64,000 nt of DNA from Oscheius tipulae (taxonomy: Eukaryota; Nematoda; Chromadorea; Rhabditida; Rhabditidae), in NCBI GenBank assembly GCA_037178975.1, contig JASJZH010000006.1, positions 1,178,001 to 1,242,000 of the forward strand, in the 5' to 3' direction. This document shows positions 32,855 through 45,226 of this stretch, one piece after another (the first letter of the stretch is position 1; every line of letters starts with the position of its first letter). The notes under the pieces were generated by a model. The model made no database searches. It saw only the letters and a list, made by a program, of their open reading frames with translations, and had not been told where the DNA came from. The position numbers were made by a program, and so were the translations under genes.

Positions 32855-35800
32855 CTAATCGTCAAGACCAATGTCGGGGTCTTCTTCAGTTAGAAGCCAA
32901 TGTGTAGAAACCGCTCCTTTTCCCTAAAAACAGCCGGATGACTCATCGTGTTAAAATAGGCTTCACCTTGACTATGACCTCACCACGAGGAACAGTTTTG
33001 TATCCTCCAATGACTTGAGTTAGGAAAGTCATTGTCTCCGTACTGATATGGATTCTTCCAGCTGAAAATTACTGTAATCAAGAAACCATTCTTCTTACGT
33101 TTTCCATTGCTCTCCATCCTGCTTGCAGTATTGACGCTATCACCAAACAGGCAATAACGAGGCATGGTTATGCCCACAACTCCTGTCACGACAGGTCCAG
33201 TATGGAGCCCGACACGAATGTTGATTCTCTCCTTGGGCAGATGAGGAATTTTGAATCCTTTGATAGCTCTCAGCAAACCCATGGACATCTCGGCAATCTC
33301 TTTAGCGTGCTGATTTCCGTTTCTGTGAGGCAATCCAGAAACACAAAGGTAACCGTCTCCAATTGTTTCGACCTTAATTTTTCTTTGAAAACGAACAATA
33401 TAACAAAACTGTAGCATAACGTAGCAACTCATTAACAATAAAATGCTGTTATTGCAATGTCTAAACGTTTTTCGCTGAAGCCGAAGGTTGTGGATTTGAG
33501 CCCGCTCTAACTCTGTTCCTGATTTACATGTGACTGTCTTTATGAAAGATTTTCGGCTGCGTTTTTGTGGTAAACTTAGAGCTGCTAACATAGTAGAATA
33601 TAGAAAACAAGTTCGAGCATTTTTACTATAAGATTCAGGAAAGAATGACCTACCTTGTAAACATCGTGATTATCAATGATAGCGTCAAAAGTGGTGTAGA
33701 GATCATTAAGAAGGTTGACAACTTGGAGAGGAGTACAACGACTGGCAAGAGTAGTAAAGGAGACGACATCCGAGAAGAAGAGAGTACAACAGTCAAACGT
33801 TTCAGGCTCCACTGGCTGACCTAACTTCAAACGCTCTGCGACTTGTCTTGAAAGTGACTATGTTTTGCAGCTCTGGAGTATACCTGGGCAACATTCTATA
33901 CAGCAAAATATCTGATTTCTTCTTTTCTTCTGTCAGCTCCTTCATCCTACTTTCTACTTCCACTTCCTGAAAAGTCCTAAAGTTACCAAAGATTTGAAAA
34001 CTGACAAGATTGGTTGCGTATTGTTCCAAAACTTTGAAGACATGATCCATTAGATTAGAAGACTTGTTGTGGTTCAAGCCACGTAGTAGTCGGCGAATCT
34101 AAAGTTTTAGTGGTAAAATATTGGAATAAATGCACCTGATCCAGATTGGGTCGATGCTCGGCTCTCTCATCCCAACAATCTCTGACTAAGAGACAAAGGG
34201 AAGTGTTTTGATCTTCATCAGAATCTAGAAGGGGACGAGGGCAGTTGTGTCCACCTTTTTTCAACTTATAGATTAGTTCTTCTATGTCATAATCTTGGTT
34301 TTCCAAGTCCCAGGCTGATTTCCGTGTCAGAATCTCGGAGCAGACAATAGCGAAACTGAAAAGATCAATAGTTGGTTTGCAAACTAGTGTACCTGTAAAC
34401 ATCTCCCTCCTTGGTAGCTGCCATTGTGGGATCTCTAATATGTTCTGGAGCAGCCCACAGCATGTCTGTTAATTCAAGCATGTTGTTCTGCTTAATAAAG
34501 TCAAGGGCGTAATAGGTTATCTGGACTCTCCATCTTTCATCGACTAGACACGTTCCAGAGGAGAGCCATCCGTGAGCTCCGAAAAGATTGTGAAGAAAGT
34601 GAAGACCCTCGGAAATGTCTCTGATGAGAGAGAACTTGAAGAACCAGTCCATTTGAATGGAACTCCTGGCAATGACATCTTTTAAAGAGCCACGAGCACA
34701 GAATCTCCAAATTGACATCAGTTGAGGACCGTCTAAGCAAAGACCAACAAAGCGACATAGATTGTCATGGTACAGACTTTTCATCTGAATTCGGATCCTG
34801 TGAATCTCGAGAATACAATACCTTTCGAAGTTCAGCACATGTACTGCCCCTTAAATCGACACGAACAGTATGCTTCCTGGCCACAACAGATTCTTTTTCC
34901 AGAATGAAGAAGGCGTGTCTCTCCGTTTCTTTCTTACTGTCGATAGTCATTTTTGTACTCGTCGTGACAGTACTTTGAAGGGAACGATGAGATTGTCCTC
35001 TGTTGAACTCTTGAGGTTTTTCAAGAGTAACAAAAGGAATTGTCCATTGCTGGTTTAGTCTCTCCTCCTCGAATCTTTTTGTCCTAAAACATATGATCCC
35101 ACTGTATAATAAGTAATACCTCAGGACAAAATAGATGGACAAAATGATGATTATTACGAGAAACAGTATACCAGCAGCTCCGCCAACAAAGGCGCCCAGA
35201 TATTGTTGTAGTAACGGAGGAGGACACAAACTGTAGTCATATCCACAAGTCGGAAAGTTTAAGGGTACGACTCCGCCTCTTGTGGCAAAAATAACGCTGT
35301 CCTGCTGAAGCACTTCCAACTAAAACAGAAGAATTTAACTGTAGCTGCGGAAAGTTACCGTATTTACTGAATAGTCCATTGTCAGATCCTCAATAATTCG
35401 GAGCATTACTGTCGGAGTATCACTTTTGTCGAAAGCCCAAAACAAAAACACAGGATTTCGAGTGAGATTCTTGTTTATTTTGACGGCTCCAGTGAAACCT
35501 AGAAGACTGTTAGTATACTAAAAATGGCGTATTTACCAGAAAAGTTCATTCCGGCTGTGATCGAAGCCAGTTGAGTTCCAGTCGGCTCGGGATTTCCATT
35601 TGCTATTGAAACATTCAAGGCCTTTGCAAACAGTACCATTGCATCTGCCAATTCACCAAGTTGGGAAGAGGTCTGAAGAAGTGTATTGTCAGGCTTGCGA
35701 TCTCGTACCGGATCGATGTCAGTACAGTTATCACAATAGAACGGGGGCTCCTTGAACTTTCCTTTGACATCGACAACAAACTGCTCAGTAGAGTTCAAAA

Positions 35801-37019
35801 GTTGAGTATCCAACAAAAAAAGTTTTTTGGCTGCCCGTAAAGCGAGGGCGTCGTTTCCATCCGGCAATGTACTTGTATCTTTCCAAATGTTTCGGTAGCC
35901 AGCTCGGCGACTTTCAAACTGAACAAAGTTACTATGCACCATTGTGCGTGTACCTGTATCCAAACAAACTCATTCTTGTCCACATTCTCGTTAGCAATAG
36001 CTAACAGCCAATTTCGACGAGCTACGTCCGATTCAAAGCAGCTGATTGTTACTAAAGAATAGGTTGAGTTTTTTGCTTAAGTGATAAAACCTCTTGCGAC
36101 CTGAGTCAGCTCTCGGATTGAGGTTCTCATATCGTCTTGACTATCCGTCCGAAATCTTTTCCTGTAGGCCACAGTGATGTTTGAATCCAAGTCATTTATC
36201 AGTTGCTAAAAAGTTAGTTTTTTTAAAAGCTGGAAAGATTTTAAAGGACTGGATTTAATGTCTCTTTCTGTGTACTTGACACTTCCGTGATAGTTACTTA
36301 CATCAAAACCGTCAAGAACAAGACTACATCTCGGAATGAGGGCGCTTCTAGCCGTATAATAAACCACAGCCACTGTTGACCAATTGTACCGTTCCATTAT
36401 CCGCATCAAACTACGCGCTTCGCTGAAAATACCTTTTCAGTCTATTTAATGACACAACAACTACTTGATTCCAGCAGCAGAAGTGGCAAAGAGGGAAGGA
36501 TAGGCATCTTTGTCTAGAAGGAGAGATGAATACTGTGGGCCCCACATCACCAAGGGCACATTGAAACTTTTACCGACGCTTCCACCAGCCACAGCAGCTG
36601 AAAACAGGGCTGTTGCTGAAGATATAAAGTTTGCAAACAGCCTGTACAAGGAGGTCCCAAAATTATGTCCACATTGCTGAGGGCCATTTCTATAACAGAG
36701 CCAACAGCTTTAGCCTCGATACAGTCACTATAGTAGAAAGAAATGCTAAAGGTCGTAGTTACACTTCCGATTGAAGGGTGCTTACTTGACATCCATGTTA
36801 TTCAGAATTCCATCATTCACAATTTTGTCCCAGGCAACTCCAACTCCGGCAGCGACGCGTCTCCAGCCAATCCACTGGACAAGTTGCAAGTCATCGCGAG
36901 CACACATTAGACCGACTTGTAGTATCTGTTATACTTACAAAACGATTTATGTAAGCGCTTACTCTTTTGACTTGTGAATGACATGTGACGAATAGTAAAA
37001 CGAGGACCAGGAGCCGCAT
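32855..37019 (-). CDS. Receptor-type guanylate cyclase (gcy family)
   Basis: Makes cGMP from GTP at the plasma membrane. In order: signal peptide ([16 protein letters not shown], from 37019); ANF-receptor-like ectodomain (36940-35340; e.g. [12 protein letters not shown]); membrane helix near 35140-35220 ([15 protein letters not shown]); kinase-homology domain (34800-34090; [35 protein letters not shown]) without a recognisable catalytic Asp; a coiled-coil hinge ([21 protein letters not shown]); cyclase domain (33830-32980). Catalytic features are kept: [33 protein letters not shown] and [17 protein letters not shown]; Glu and Cys at the purine sites indicate GTP. The stop is at 32855-32857. 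Many introns, mostly 35-60 nt. In C. elegans such cyclases often act in sensory neurons; that role here is inferred. Confidence 0.92.
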
Positions 37020-37625
37020 GACAGCGCTCAACTGAATGACTGTGCTTTTCGTGAGGGAAGCCATTGGCTGTTAAATCCGATATGAACAGGAAAAGAAAAC
37101 AGCCGGCGGTTGTGCTCAGTGGGTGGAGAATACGTGTGCAATGCCCTCATTTCGTAACGCGAGATGATTTCTCGAAAAACTGCCAAGGAATAGGAAAGAG
37201 TAATTAGCTTTTAGATCCTCGAAGTTTGTGATTAGAAACCTATTAATAGCACCACAATGTAGCTACATATGCACTGAAATGTTGTTGTGAATACTGAGAC
37301 TGAACCATTTTCTACTTGCTGTACCCGGAACATGGTAATCTGATAACAGAAAAGTCTGATCTGTTACGTATGCTTGCGGAGACCTTTGTTAACTTTATGC
37401 ATAAGATTTTCATATACGTTGACTTGGACATAAATGTGCAAGGCGCTTATGTCTACTTACGGATATCCTTTGGTCTTTTCCTCTATATTGGTGTTTTATC
37501 ATAGCTCTGTCCATTCACATTTTTCTAATATATCGTCTGCTCACAACGATTACTGAGGTAAACAGCCTTAAAAAAGTCGTCATTTGTCAATCTGTTCTGT
37601 CGCACTACAATGTATTTCAAATGAA
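37020..37625. other. Upstream region of the guanylate cyclase
   Basis: No gene is seen. It lies between the cyclase start and the 3' end of a Helitron and probably contains the cyclase promoter. Confidence 0.45.
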
Positions 37626-37800
37626 CCAGCCGGCTCCGCCGTCTGGCGACGCCGCTACTGGTCATCTATTTTCTGTGCTTATTATAGTTTTTTTTCTTTT
37701 GGGAAAGAGTAGATGGCTGAAAGTAGTCGAAAGTTCAAAAGTACTTCAAGGCTAGAAAAGGAGTTGATAAAAGACGAATTTCTTTCATAAAACAATAACA

Positions 37801-38096
37801 TTAGAGAGCGGGAGACAAAGGTAGAACACCTTGTTCATCGGATCCAGCTAACAGAAATAAGATGAGGGCAGTGGAAGAAATCTTTGGAGAAAACATCTTG
37901 TACCCATTGAGGTAACAGAAGTAGAAGCAAATGTTTCCTGCCTCGTCCTGACATCGGGAATACGGACATCTGAGAGTCCATGGAACAGAAGAAGAGGCAC
38001 ATCGAGACAGAAGGATCCTTGGGAAAGAGAAGCAGCAAAGACGGGAGAGATGAAAGAAGCGAACAGAATAAGTAGAGGAACAGCCATTAGAGCCAT
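37801..38096 (-). CDS. Small secreted-protein-like ORF after the Helitron helicase
   Basis: An ATG begins immediately after the helicase stop codon and opens with a convincing signal peptide (MALMAVPLLILFASFISPVFA). The rest, about 60 residues in that frame, has no recognised domain. Another frame over the same DNA gives a Cys-rich stretch (RCPYSRCQDEAGNIC). It may be a host gene fragment captured by the Helitron, or chance coding within its 3' region. Confidence 0.35.
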
Positions 38097-39777
38097 CTAG
38101 AGAACACGTCGATCCACCACATTCAAAGCTCGTGTTCGGCCATCGGGAATCAGGATCTTGAGGCCGTCGGCGGACTTGGCACGGGAGAAAGCCACATAGA
38201 GCTGGCCATGAGAGAAACACTCGGTTGGCAGATAGACTCCCACTCTCTCCAACGACTGACCTTGGCTCTTATTGACCGTCATTGCAAAAGCCAACTTCGT
38301 CGGGAACTGTCTCCTTTTGAGCACGAAGCTCATTCCTAAAATGCATAGCTAAATTTGAAACTGATCAATGGCTTACCTCATCCCTTTTCTGACTTCAAAT
38401 CGATCCGAGGGATGATGACCTTTTTACCCTCTCGGGCTCCGTTGATGAATTGACAGAGGATTGCATTCCTTCGCTCGAAGCCGACGACTTGGAGACGGCT
38501 ACCGTTGCACAACCCTTCGCGAATGTTCAGGTTCCGGATCAGCATGACAATACTTCCAATCTTGAGCTCGAGACGATGAGGAGCGAGTCCTGATGGATTC
38601 ATTGCGTTCAGGAACTCGTCTGTAAGCTGGAGACGGTCCTGAGAATTGTCCTGGACAACAGAGTCGTGGCTCAGAAAAACTCGCGAATCTCCTTAAAAAA
38701 AGGCTTGTTTTTTAATAAGAGAAGTTTGACTAACCTGGCATCAAATCCAATATACGCTTGTTCATTTCATCCACATAAGCATTGGTAGGGCAAAGAATGG
38801 CTCGCGTGTTCAAATGGTTTGTCTGTACACTCCTTGGAAGATCTCGTCGATCAAGTTGCCGTTGCTCCTCAGATGTAGGGGAATCTCGATTTTTCCCTCG
38901 TCATCCTTTGGAACTCGGTCTTCGTCGACCTTCAGGAAGAACTCCTTGAACTCTGCCGTCTCTCCTTGAGCACGCATATTGTCGTTGAGCTGGTAGCGTT
39001 TAAAATGGACCCGGCTGCTGTCTTGGAACAAAGGCGACATCTTTAGGGAACAGACATAGGCATCCGCGGTGTAGGCCTTGCTCGGGATTGGCAGAACTTG
39101 CCGAAAGTCTCCACCGAGAAGGACCTTCTTTCCACCAAAGGGCACATCCATGACGTTCGAGCATTCGCGAATTACCTGGTCAATAGTGTTGACGGCTTTC
39201 TTCGAAGGACTCATTGCTTCTCTTTTGGCTCTGATATTTCGATTGATAATCCAGGCGGATCCGTCTCTCGTCTTCACTTTCTTGAAATTGCCTTTGAGTT
39301 TCATGAGTCAACTTGTACTCCCTTCGACCTTGCCTTTTTTCCTCTGTCTCAGCTACAGTAGTCTTCTGCTTATAAGACAGGTTCTGAAACAGGAATACTT
39401 TGGAATTTTAAATCTCGAACCTGACTGAGGCGTTTAGCCCTTGCTGCCTCATTCTCCACCGCTCTTTGGCGTTTTTTCCTCTCTTTTTCAGCAAATTTCT
39501 GCTCGTCGCTCATCCGAGCTCTTCTCAACCTATCGGCTTCGTTCCTCTTGGCCTTCGGCTCGCTGGCAGGCATCTTCCTTCGCTTCGACTTCTTCGCAGA
39601 CGGCTCAGCGACATTGTCCACAACGCAGACATAAATCGAATCTGTTAGCTGCTGGCTGGAGTTGTAAACGCTTGCGAAAAAAGAATCGGCAGGCTGGCAA
39701 GGCTTCAGCGGGTCAGACAGAAGAGGGTTGTCGGGTGGCTCGGTGGCAGGCAACGGGTGACTCGATATCGGAAACAT
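38097..39777 (-). pseudogene. Helitron Pif1-like helicase remnant
   Basis: Near the 5' end a charged segment (AKRNEADRLRRARMS...) of the kind found before Helitron Rep domains is joined directly to the middle of a Pif1-type helicase. [69 protein letters not shown] and [13 protein letters not shown] are the recognisable motifs. The HUH nuclease and Walker A are absent, consistent with an internal deletion. Between GVYRQTI and NTRAILCPTN (about 38818) the frame shifts by one. A 45-nt intron near 38690-38735 can be read. The helicase ends with TAG at 38097-38099. Confidence 0.8.
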
Positions 39778-40257
39778 GAAGGAATGTGAGTCCTATTGCA
39801 GAGAGTAGGCGCTAGTGTAATGGAAAACATACGGTAGAAACAGTTTAGCAACAGCTGAAACCTGTGCAGTGTAGCAAGTATGCTTCTGTCTTGGTTCAGA
39901 AATCGTCGTTATTGTCCAACTCAATTAGCAATAGTTGCAACAAAAACATTGAAAAAACAGCTCTTTTGTTTTTGTTTCGTGGCCTCGGACAACTCCACAA
40001 ACAAACAAACGAACAAACACACAGAGTCTACCACAGACATCATAGCGCTTTCATAGTAAAGATACTTTTCATGGGTAGGAAATTCAACTTTTTCTTATTG
40101 AACTTTGCGCGAAACGTAGTCGTGAATTAAACATGGATAAGATGGATTGGAAAAGTTGAAACCCTCTTCTACCATTTTGGCCTGACGTTCAATCTTATCT
40201 TTTGATATATGAAATGCCAACTACCCCCCTCCTTCATTCTTTAAATTACAATGAGTT

Positions 40258-42560
40258 CATCCGCAAAAAGTAGTTTGTGGCTTTGAAGATTTCGGGTTCA
40301 GTTGGACATGGCTCACTTTACTGGAAGTTGCCACATTTTTTCTTCCTGCAAAAAACATTAAATGATCCTTCTTCATCAGAGACTAACTAAACAGTAGATA
40401 AATAGCCGTTCTATAGTTCTTGTGCAAGAGCATCATGGCAATCGCTGAAGTAATGTCTGCCAGTGTCATTATTAGAAACGAGAGATTGGCAAGCCCTGAA
40501 ATGTATGTACTACCAAATAATGAAGCAGTTAATCCCTTCCTACCCCCCACTAACCTGGATAAGATGCTTTAGTATAAGAACACCCCATAATCACTAGCAC
40601 CGGTATTACAAACGTCGCATACTGTGTAAGTGACTGAAAATTTGTTCTTTATGTTTTTATAGTTTGTACCTGAAGTGCTAGACACTTCACAAGACGGCGG
40701 TGCATGCGTCTCGTGAACTCCGAGAAGATATGTCTTTCTATTAGAAAGGTTACTCGAAAGACGCATGTTCCTGAGCAAACCGCTCCAAAGATTATTGCGA
40801 ATATGAGGTAAACAATGATGCGTAAAAAACTGTAGTCTTCAGATGACCACGATATTACAACGACAGAATCGCTCCAAAAGTTGGGAATCTCGCTACAGCG
40901 AGCGGAAAACTCCTGAAAATGGATAGAAAATCGTCATTGCATCGATAGTCAGCTTGTTTTCTGGCAAGAGAGCGCATTCCAGCCGAGCTTCAACCCCTCC
41001 TCCCGGTTGGTTCGACCAACGAACTTGCCTTTCTATAAAATACTCTGTGACAAATGCATTCTGTGTTTTCGTTGTTTTTGACAAAATCCTTTTTTTCCAC
41101 AAATTCTGTTCTTCCACGTTTTAGCGCTGGACTTAAACTCTTTAAAGCAAGCACGAAAAAAAGAGGTTTCCCATAATGTATCAACCGCTCACAGCCATTT
41201 CCTGTTAGTGGGGGGCCACGGGCTAATTTCCTTAACTGGCTACATTTTACCTCACATGGTCGTGTTTTAAATGCCGTTGCGTTGTATGATTCTACCAAAT
41301 ATGACGCGAAACATACTGGCACAACAAAATAAAGAACGACCAGAACAGTCACAAAAATGTAGTTGAAGCAGTTTGAAAACGGTATGACGACATGGTGTCG
41401 ATAGAACAAGGATAACATCATGGTCAAGCCAAGAACTGAAAACTGCTGTATATATATATATGTTGCAGTTCAAAGTGTTTTTCAGTTCAAACTGTTCTGA
41501 ACTAGTTCAAACTGTTCCAACACTTTGAACTAGTTCAAACTGTTCTATTTCAGTTCGAAGTGTTTTACGGCAGTTCAAACTGTTTTGAACTAGTTCGAAG
41601 TGTTTTTATTACCTTTCTTCTTATTTGTAAAGCGTTTTTGAGGATGTTTTTCGTTCTTATTTTGTTTCCATCGTACGAATCGTAAAATTATCAGCATTTT
41701 GACACTAGAACGACTTGACGAAACCCCCTTTAGAAGCTCCAACATCCCATTTTTATTACATTCTTGACGTCTTTTGTGATTCGTCGCTCGTACCATTCGC
41801 TCGTTTTGAAAAAGAAAAACTAGAAATGAGCGAATAGGGCGAACAAATCAGAAAAACGTCAAAAACGTGAAGGAAATGGGATATTGGAGTTCCAGAATTG
41901 CCTAATGGGAACTTTTCAAGTCGTTTTGGTGTCAAAATGCTGAAAATTTTATGATTTGATTGATGAAAAGAAAATAAAAAGGTAAAAACATCCAAAAATC
42001 TGATAAAAACGCACCACAAATGACTAAAAAGAAATAAATACACTTTGAACTAGTTCAAAACAGTTTGAACTGCCGTAAAACACTTCGAACTGAAATAGAA
42101 CACTTTGAACTAGTTCAAAGTGTTGAAACAGTTTGAACTAGTTCAGAACAGTTTGAACTGAAAAACACTTTGAACTGCAACATATATATATATTTGGGGG
42201 TTTTACTGCTTATAAGACAGGCTTGGAGAATTAACTGTCCCAAAGTGGTTAACGGTGTGTTTCTTAAAAAGCCGACTGGATATCCTCCCACCAAAGGAAA
42301 TGTTAGAACAGGTATTGTTCCAGTGGCCAGTATGATGCTTGTCACGTAGCTTCTGTAAAACGTTTTACAGCAAGAATAAAATCTTACACTGTGAGATTGA
42401 TTGCTAACAATGCTTTGTAAAAGTTCCTCATGTCTGGAGATTTTACACGTAGAAGACAGAACATTCCGGCGACGTATGTGACTGTAGAAATCCCCGCACT
42501 CACATGTGTTGTTATAATGTACCATTGTGGCTCTGGATTAAACTCTGTCAGCCAGTTCAT
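40258..42560 (-). CDS. Chemoreceptor GPCR, srh-like (Str superfamily)
   Basis: Seven-helix serpentine receptor of the kind nematodes use as chemoreceptors. The start is taken at 42560 (MNWLTEFNPEPQWY). TM1 begins ITTHVSAGISTVTYVAGMF and is followed by an intracellular stretch (RVKSPDMRNFYK) like the srh signature. Later exons give SIILATGTIPVLTFPLVGGYP, LGLTMMLSLFYRHH, VTVLVVLYFVVPVCFASYL, IIVYLIFAIIFGAVCSG, MHRRLVKCLALQ, TQYATFVIPVLVIMG and LIMTLADITSAIAMML, ending in a short Ser/Lys-rich tail with stop at 40258. The intron between QACLI and LGLTMML contains a 740-bp foldback element, yet both splice sites and the frame appear intact. Confidence 0.8.
41450..42193. mobile_element. Foldback MITE with about 160-bp inverted arms
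   Basis: Left arm about 41450-41613, right arm about 42030-42193. They are near-perfect inverted copies, both bordered by TATATATA (likely TA target duplication). The arms contain many AGTTCAAACTGTT and GAACTAGTTC motifs; the latter is itself palindromic. The 415-bp middle has no transposase. It sits in an intron of the srh-like GPCR. Confidence 0.85.
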
Positions 42561-42947
42561 TGCTTCCAGGAAGAAGATCACAAAAAGATCTAATGTAAAG
42601 CTGAGCGTATTGAGGCAGAACGCTTGGCTGTGAGTTAATTGAACAGGTGAAAATGATGTACGTCAAGGGACACATGGAAGACAATCATTGTTGAAAATCT
42701 TCGTACATTAATCTTTGGGAGGCCATCGTCGGCGTAGACAAATCAAACAATCACCAGTTCGAAAAATGTCCTGGATAGGACTTGACAAAAATTTTCTATC
42801 CTTTTTTGTCAAGTTGACAAGTTGAGTCAAGAGAAAACGAAACATTTGACAGAACAACAAAAGAACAGAATGGAAAGAGAGTAGTTAAAGGAAAAGAAAA
42901 CAAAAACACAGTAGACTGCCAATGTTGTTGATTGTTTCTTGTAAATA

Positions 42948-44178
42948 TTGGGTTGGCATATAAGTCTTTTCGCTTTTTGTAAACATGTCCTTTGTCTTGT
43001 TTGCAACAATGACCGAGCTGTTGATATAGCACCTCGTGTAGCTCACTCAGTCGTCTACAACCACCATGCAAGACATCACTTCTTTTCTTCTTGTTCTCTA
43101 TTCTCTGTTCGTTTTGATCTGGACTATTGATGACCGGCCACCCTACGATCTGCGACATGAGTTCCTCAAAGGCACGAATGGAGCCCAAACGATATCAACG
43201 ATGTTTATGGCCAAGGGAAGACGTCTACGAGGGTATGCCAGTTGTGGCTCTATCGCTTTCGGACTGGGGACAAAAGTGTCGAAGATGAGCCAAGGTCAAC
43301 TTTTGATGAGTCGAAGCTGCTGCAGCTCGTGAACGAAAACAATCGCCAGACTACCCGTGAACTAGCAGAAGCACTGTCTGTCAGTCATGCTGCAGTGGAA
43401 CATCATTTGAAGCAACTGAGATTTATGAAGAAACTGGGCACTTAGCTGCCGCATGACCTCAGTGACACCCAGAACTGGCAGCGCATGTCTGTCGCCCATT
43501 CTCTCCTGTCCAGGTATGAGAGGAAATCCTTTTTACCACGCCTGGTGATGGGGAATGAGAAGTGGGTAACGTAGATTAACTTCCAAAGGAAGCGTCAATG
43601 AGTGGGTTCAGGGCAGGCACCAAGTCCTGATGTGAAACCCGACACTCATTAAAGAAGATTATGCCCTGTGTTTTCTGGGATATCGAAAGAGTGGTGCGCT
43701 GGGAACTGCTGGATGCTGGAACTACCCTTACGGCCGCCATATACAGCCAGCAACTTGAGAAGGTTGCCGTTGCACTTCGTCAGAAACGGCCGCTGAAGTC
43801 GAAGATCTCCTGCAGATGGGAAACGCGCGCCTCCATGTTGCAAAACTCACTCGCTCCAAGATCCACGACCTGATTGGGAAATTTTACCCCATCCTCCTTA
43901 TAGCCCGGACCTTGCCCCTTCCGACTATTATCTATTCCAAACTCTCAACAACGAGATTGGAGGACAACAGTTCGATTCCGACGGCGCACTCAAAACCTGG
44001 TTGACAAACTTCTTCGCGTCGAAACCCAAGGTGTTCTACGAGCGTGGCATCCGTAAGCTACCCGTGAAAAGAGCAGACGTGGTTCATCATAATGGTAATT
44101 ACAACGAATGAAAAATTTGTTTGGAAGTCAATAAATTTTTGCATTTGAAAAAGCGAAAAGACTTAGCTGCCAACCCAA
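42948..44178 (+). mobile_element. Mariner element, copy 1 (defective)
   Basis: Terminal inverted repeats TTGGGTTGGCATATAAGTC / GACTTAGCTGCCAACCCAA are flanked by TA. The transposase region reads LVNENNRQTTRELAEALSVS (HTH) and YSPDLAPSDYYLF (third catalytic Asp), but it has several frameshifts and stops, for example after FMKKLGT. The first catalytic position reads GNEKW instead of GDEKW, and the second region is damaged (SCRWETRAS instead of MDNARPH). Confidence 0.9.
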
Positions 44179-44254
44179 TACAAGGTTCGAAACGTAAGTT
44201 TAATGTCTGTGTATACAATTACACAAAACAATTTGGAAAGGGTAGATTTTCTTC

Positions 44255-44678
44255 TCAACCAGGAGTTGCAAAACAACCTATATGTGTAATCAAGCTTCCT
44301 CCCATATCTCTCCACATGTGATCTGCATCCGAACAGGCAAGCATGACATTAGGAACAGCATAGCTTTGGGCGAGTGTGGGCGTCGTGTCAGAGTCGTAAT
44401 GTATAGTTCCAGCACAGTTCAAAGTATACCTAAACCTGTTATTTGCACCAAGTGTTTCTCACTCGCATTGTCCAGTTCCTCTCATTACTGTAGTCGGATC
44501 AGGGAGACAACCTGCTCGACCACCACAGTTGTAGGGTGAAGGACATTGGGCACACGGGTCGGTCTCCGCTGAAGCAGACGTGTTGATCAAAACTGTACGA
44601 AACAAACCTACGTGTTTTTGTGGGAAGACAAGTTAGAGCAGCAGAAATATATAGTGAGAATAGGGCAATAGTGCGCAT
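44255..44678 (-). CDS. Small secreted Cys-rich protein (DUF281/C6-like)
   Basis: A signal peptide (MRTIALFSLYISAALTC) is followed, after a 43-nt intron, by PETDPCAQCPSPYNCGG, then after another short intron by YTLNCAGTIHYDSDTTP and MLACSDADHMWRDMGG, ending at TGA (44255-44257). The protein is about 113 aa. Cys spacing, the CxxC near the start, the NCAG and the closing W...GC suggest the nematode DUF281/C6 group of secreted proteins of unknown function, but this is pattern recognition only. The 3' end lies 76 bp from mariner copy 1 and may share sequence with its flank. Confidence 0.55.
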
Positions 44679-45226
44679 AGGTCTAACAAGAAAGAAGAGG
44701 GAAATTGTCGCGAACGGTCTAGGTTAATAAGCCCACTTTGGAAAAGGTCAACGTTTTGCGATAAGTAGCTTCAATGATCGTAAAGTTCAACAGAACAGTC
44801 TGGCCAAAACTTCATTGAAAAGTTTGCTTCATTTCTTTAAGGGTCCTTTAAGGCACATAATTCTGGAACGAAAATTCCATTAGCCCCAATGCGAGTTGAA
44901 GATTGCGTTTAAGGCACTTAGCGGGACAGAATTCAAATCTCGGACTTCAAATGGGTTGTGATTAGTGCCTCTCTCTTTTGGAAATAGATTGCGATGATCC
45001 AGTCCTTCAATTCAAAGTTACTTGTCTCTCTGCAATTCTAAATTTTCAAACAATTGCACAACGTTGTAGCCGAGTTCCAAAATGTTACCCCACTCCTAGT
45101 TTAACGGCCGAATGATTCACTTGCCCGTAGCTTCGTCTCTTTTTGGACATTATTGGTCAAGATAAGAACGACATCACTCTTTCCTCCCACCTGACGTATC
45201 AGTCTCAGCACTTGCTGCTCCCAAAT

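Larger units (their letters stand above)
37626..40062 (-). mobile_element. Helitron, internally deleted, with helicase remnants
   Basis: Read on the minus strand it starts A|TCTTTACTATGAAAG at 40062 and ends GCCGGCTGG|T at 37626, with a near-perfect hairpin (GGCGTC-GCCA-GACGGC) just before. It carries part of a Helitron Rep-helicase protein but not the HUH nuclease nor the helicase ATP-binding loop, so it cannot move on its own. Confidence 0.85.

Noticed and set aside
41756..42043. 95-codon minus-strand open frame inside the foldback element
   Set aside because: Phe/Leu-rich translation of AT-rich DNA with no transposase motif.
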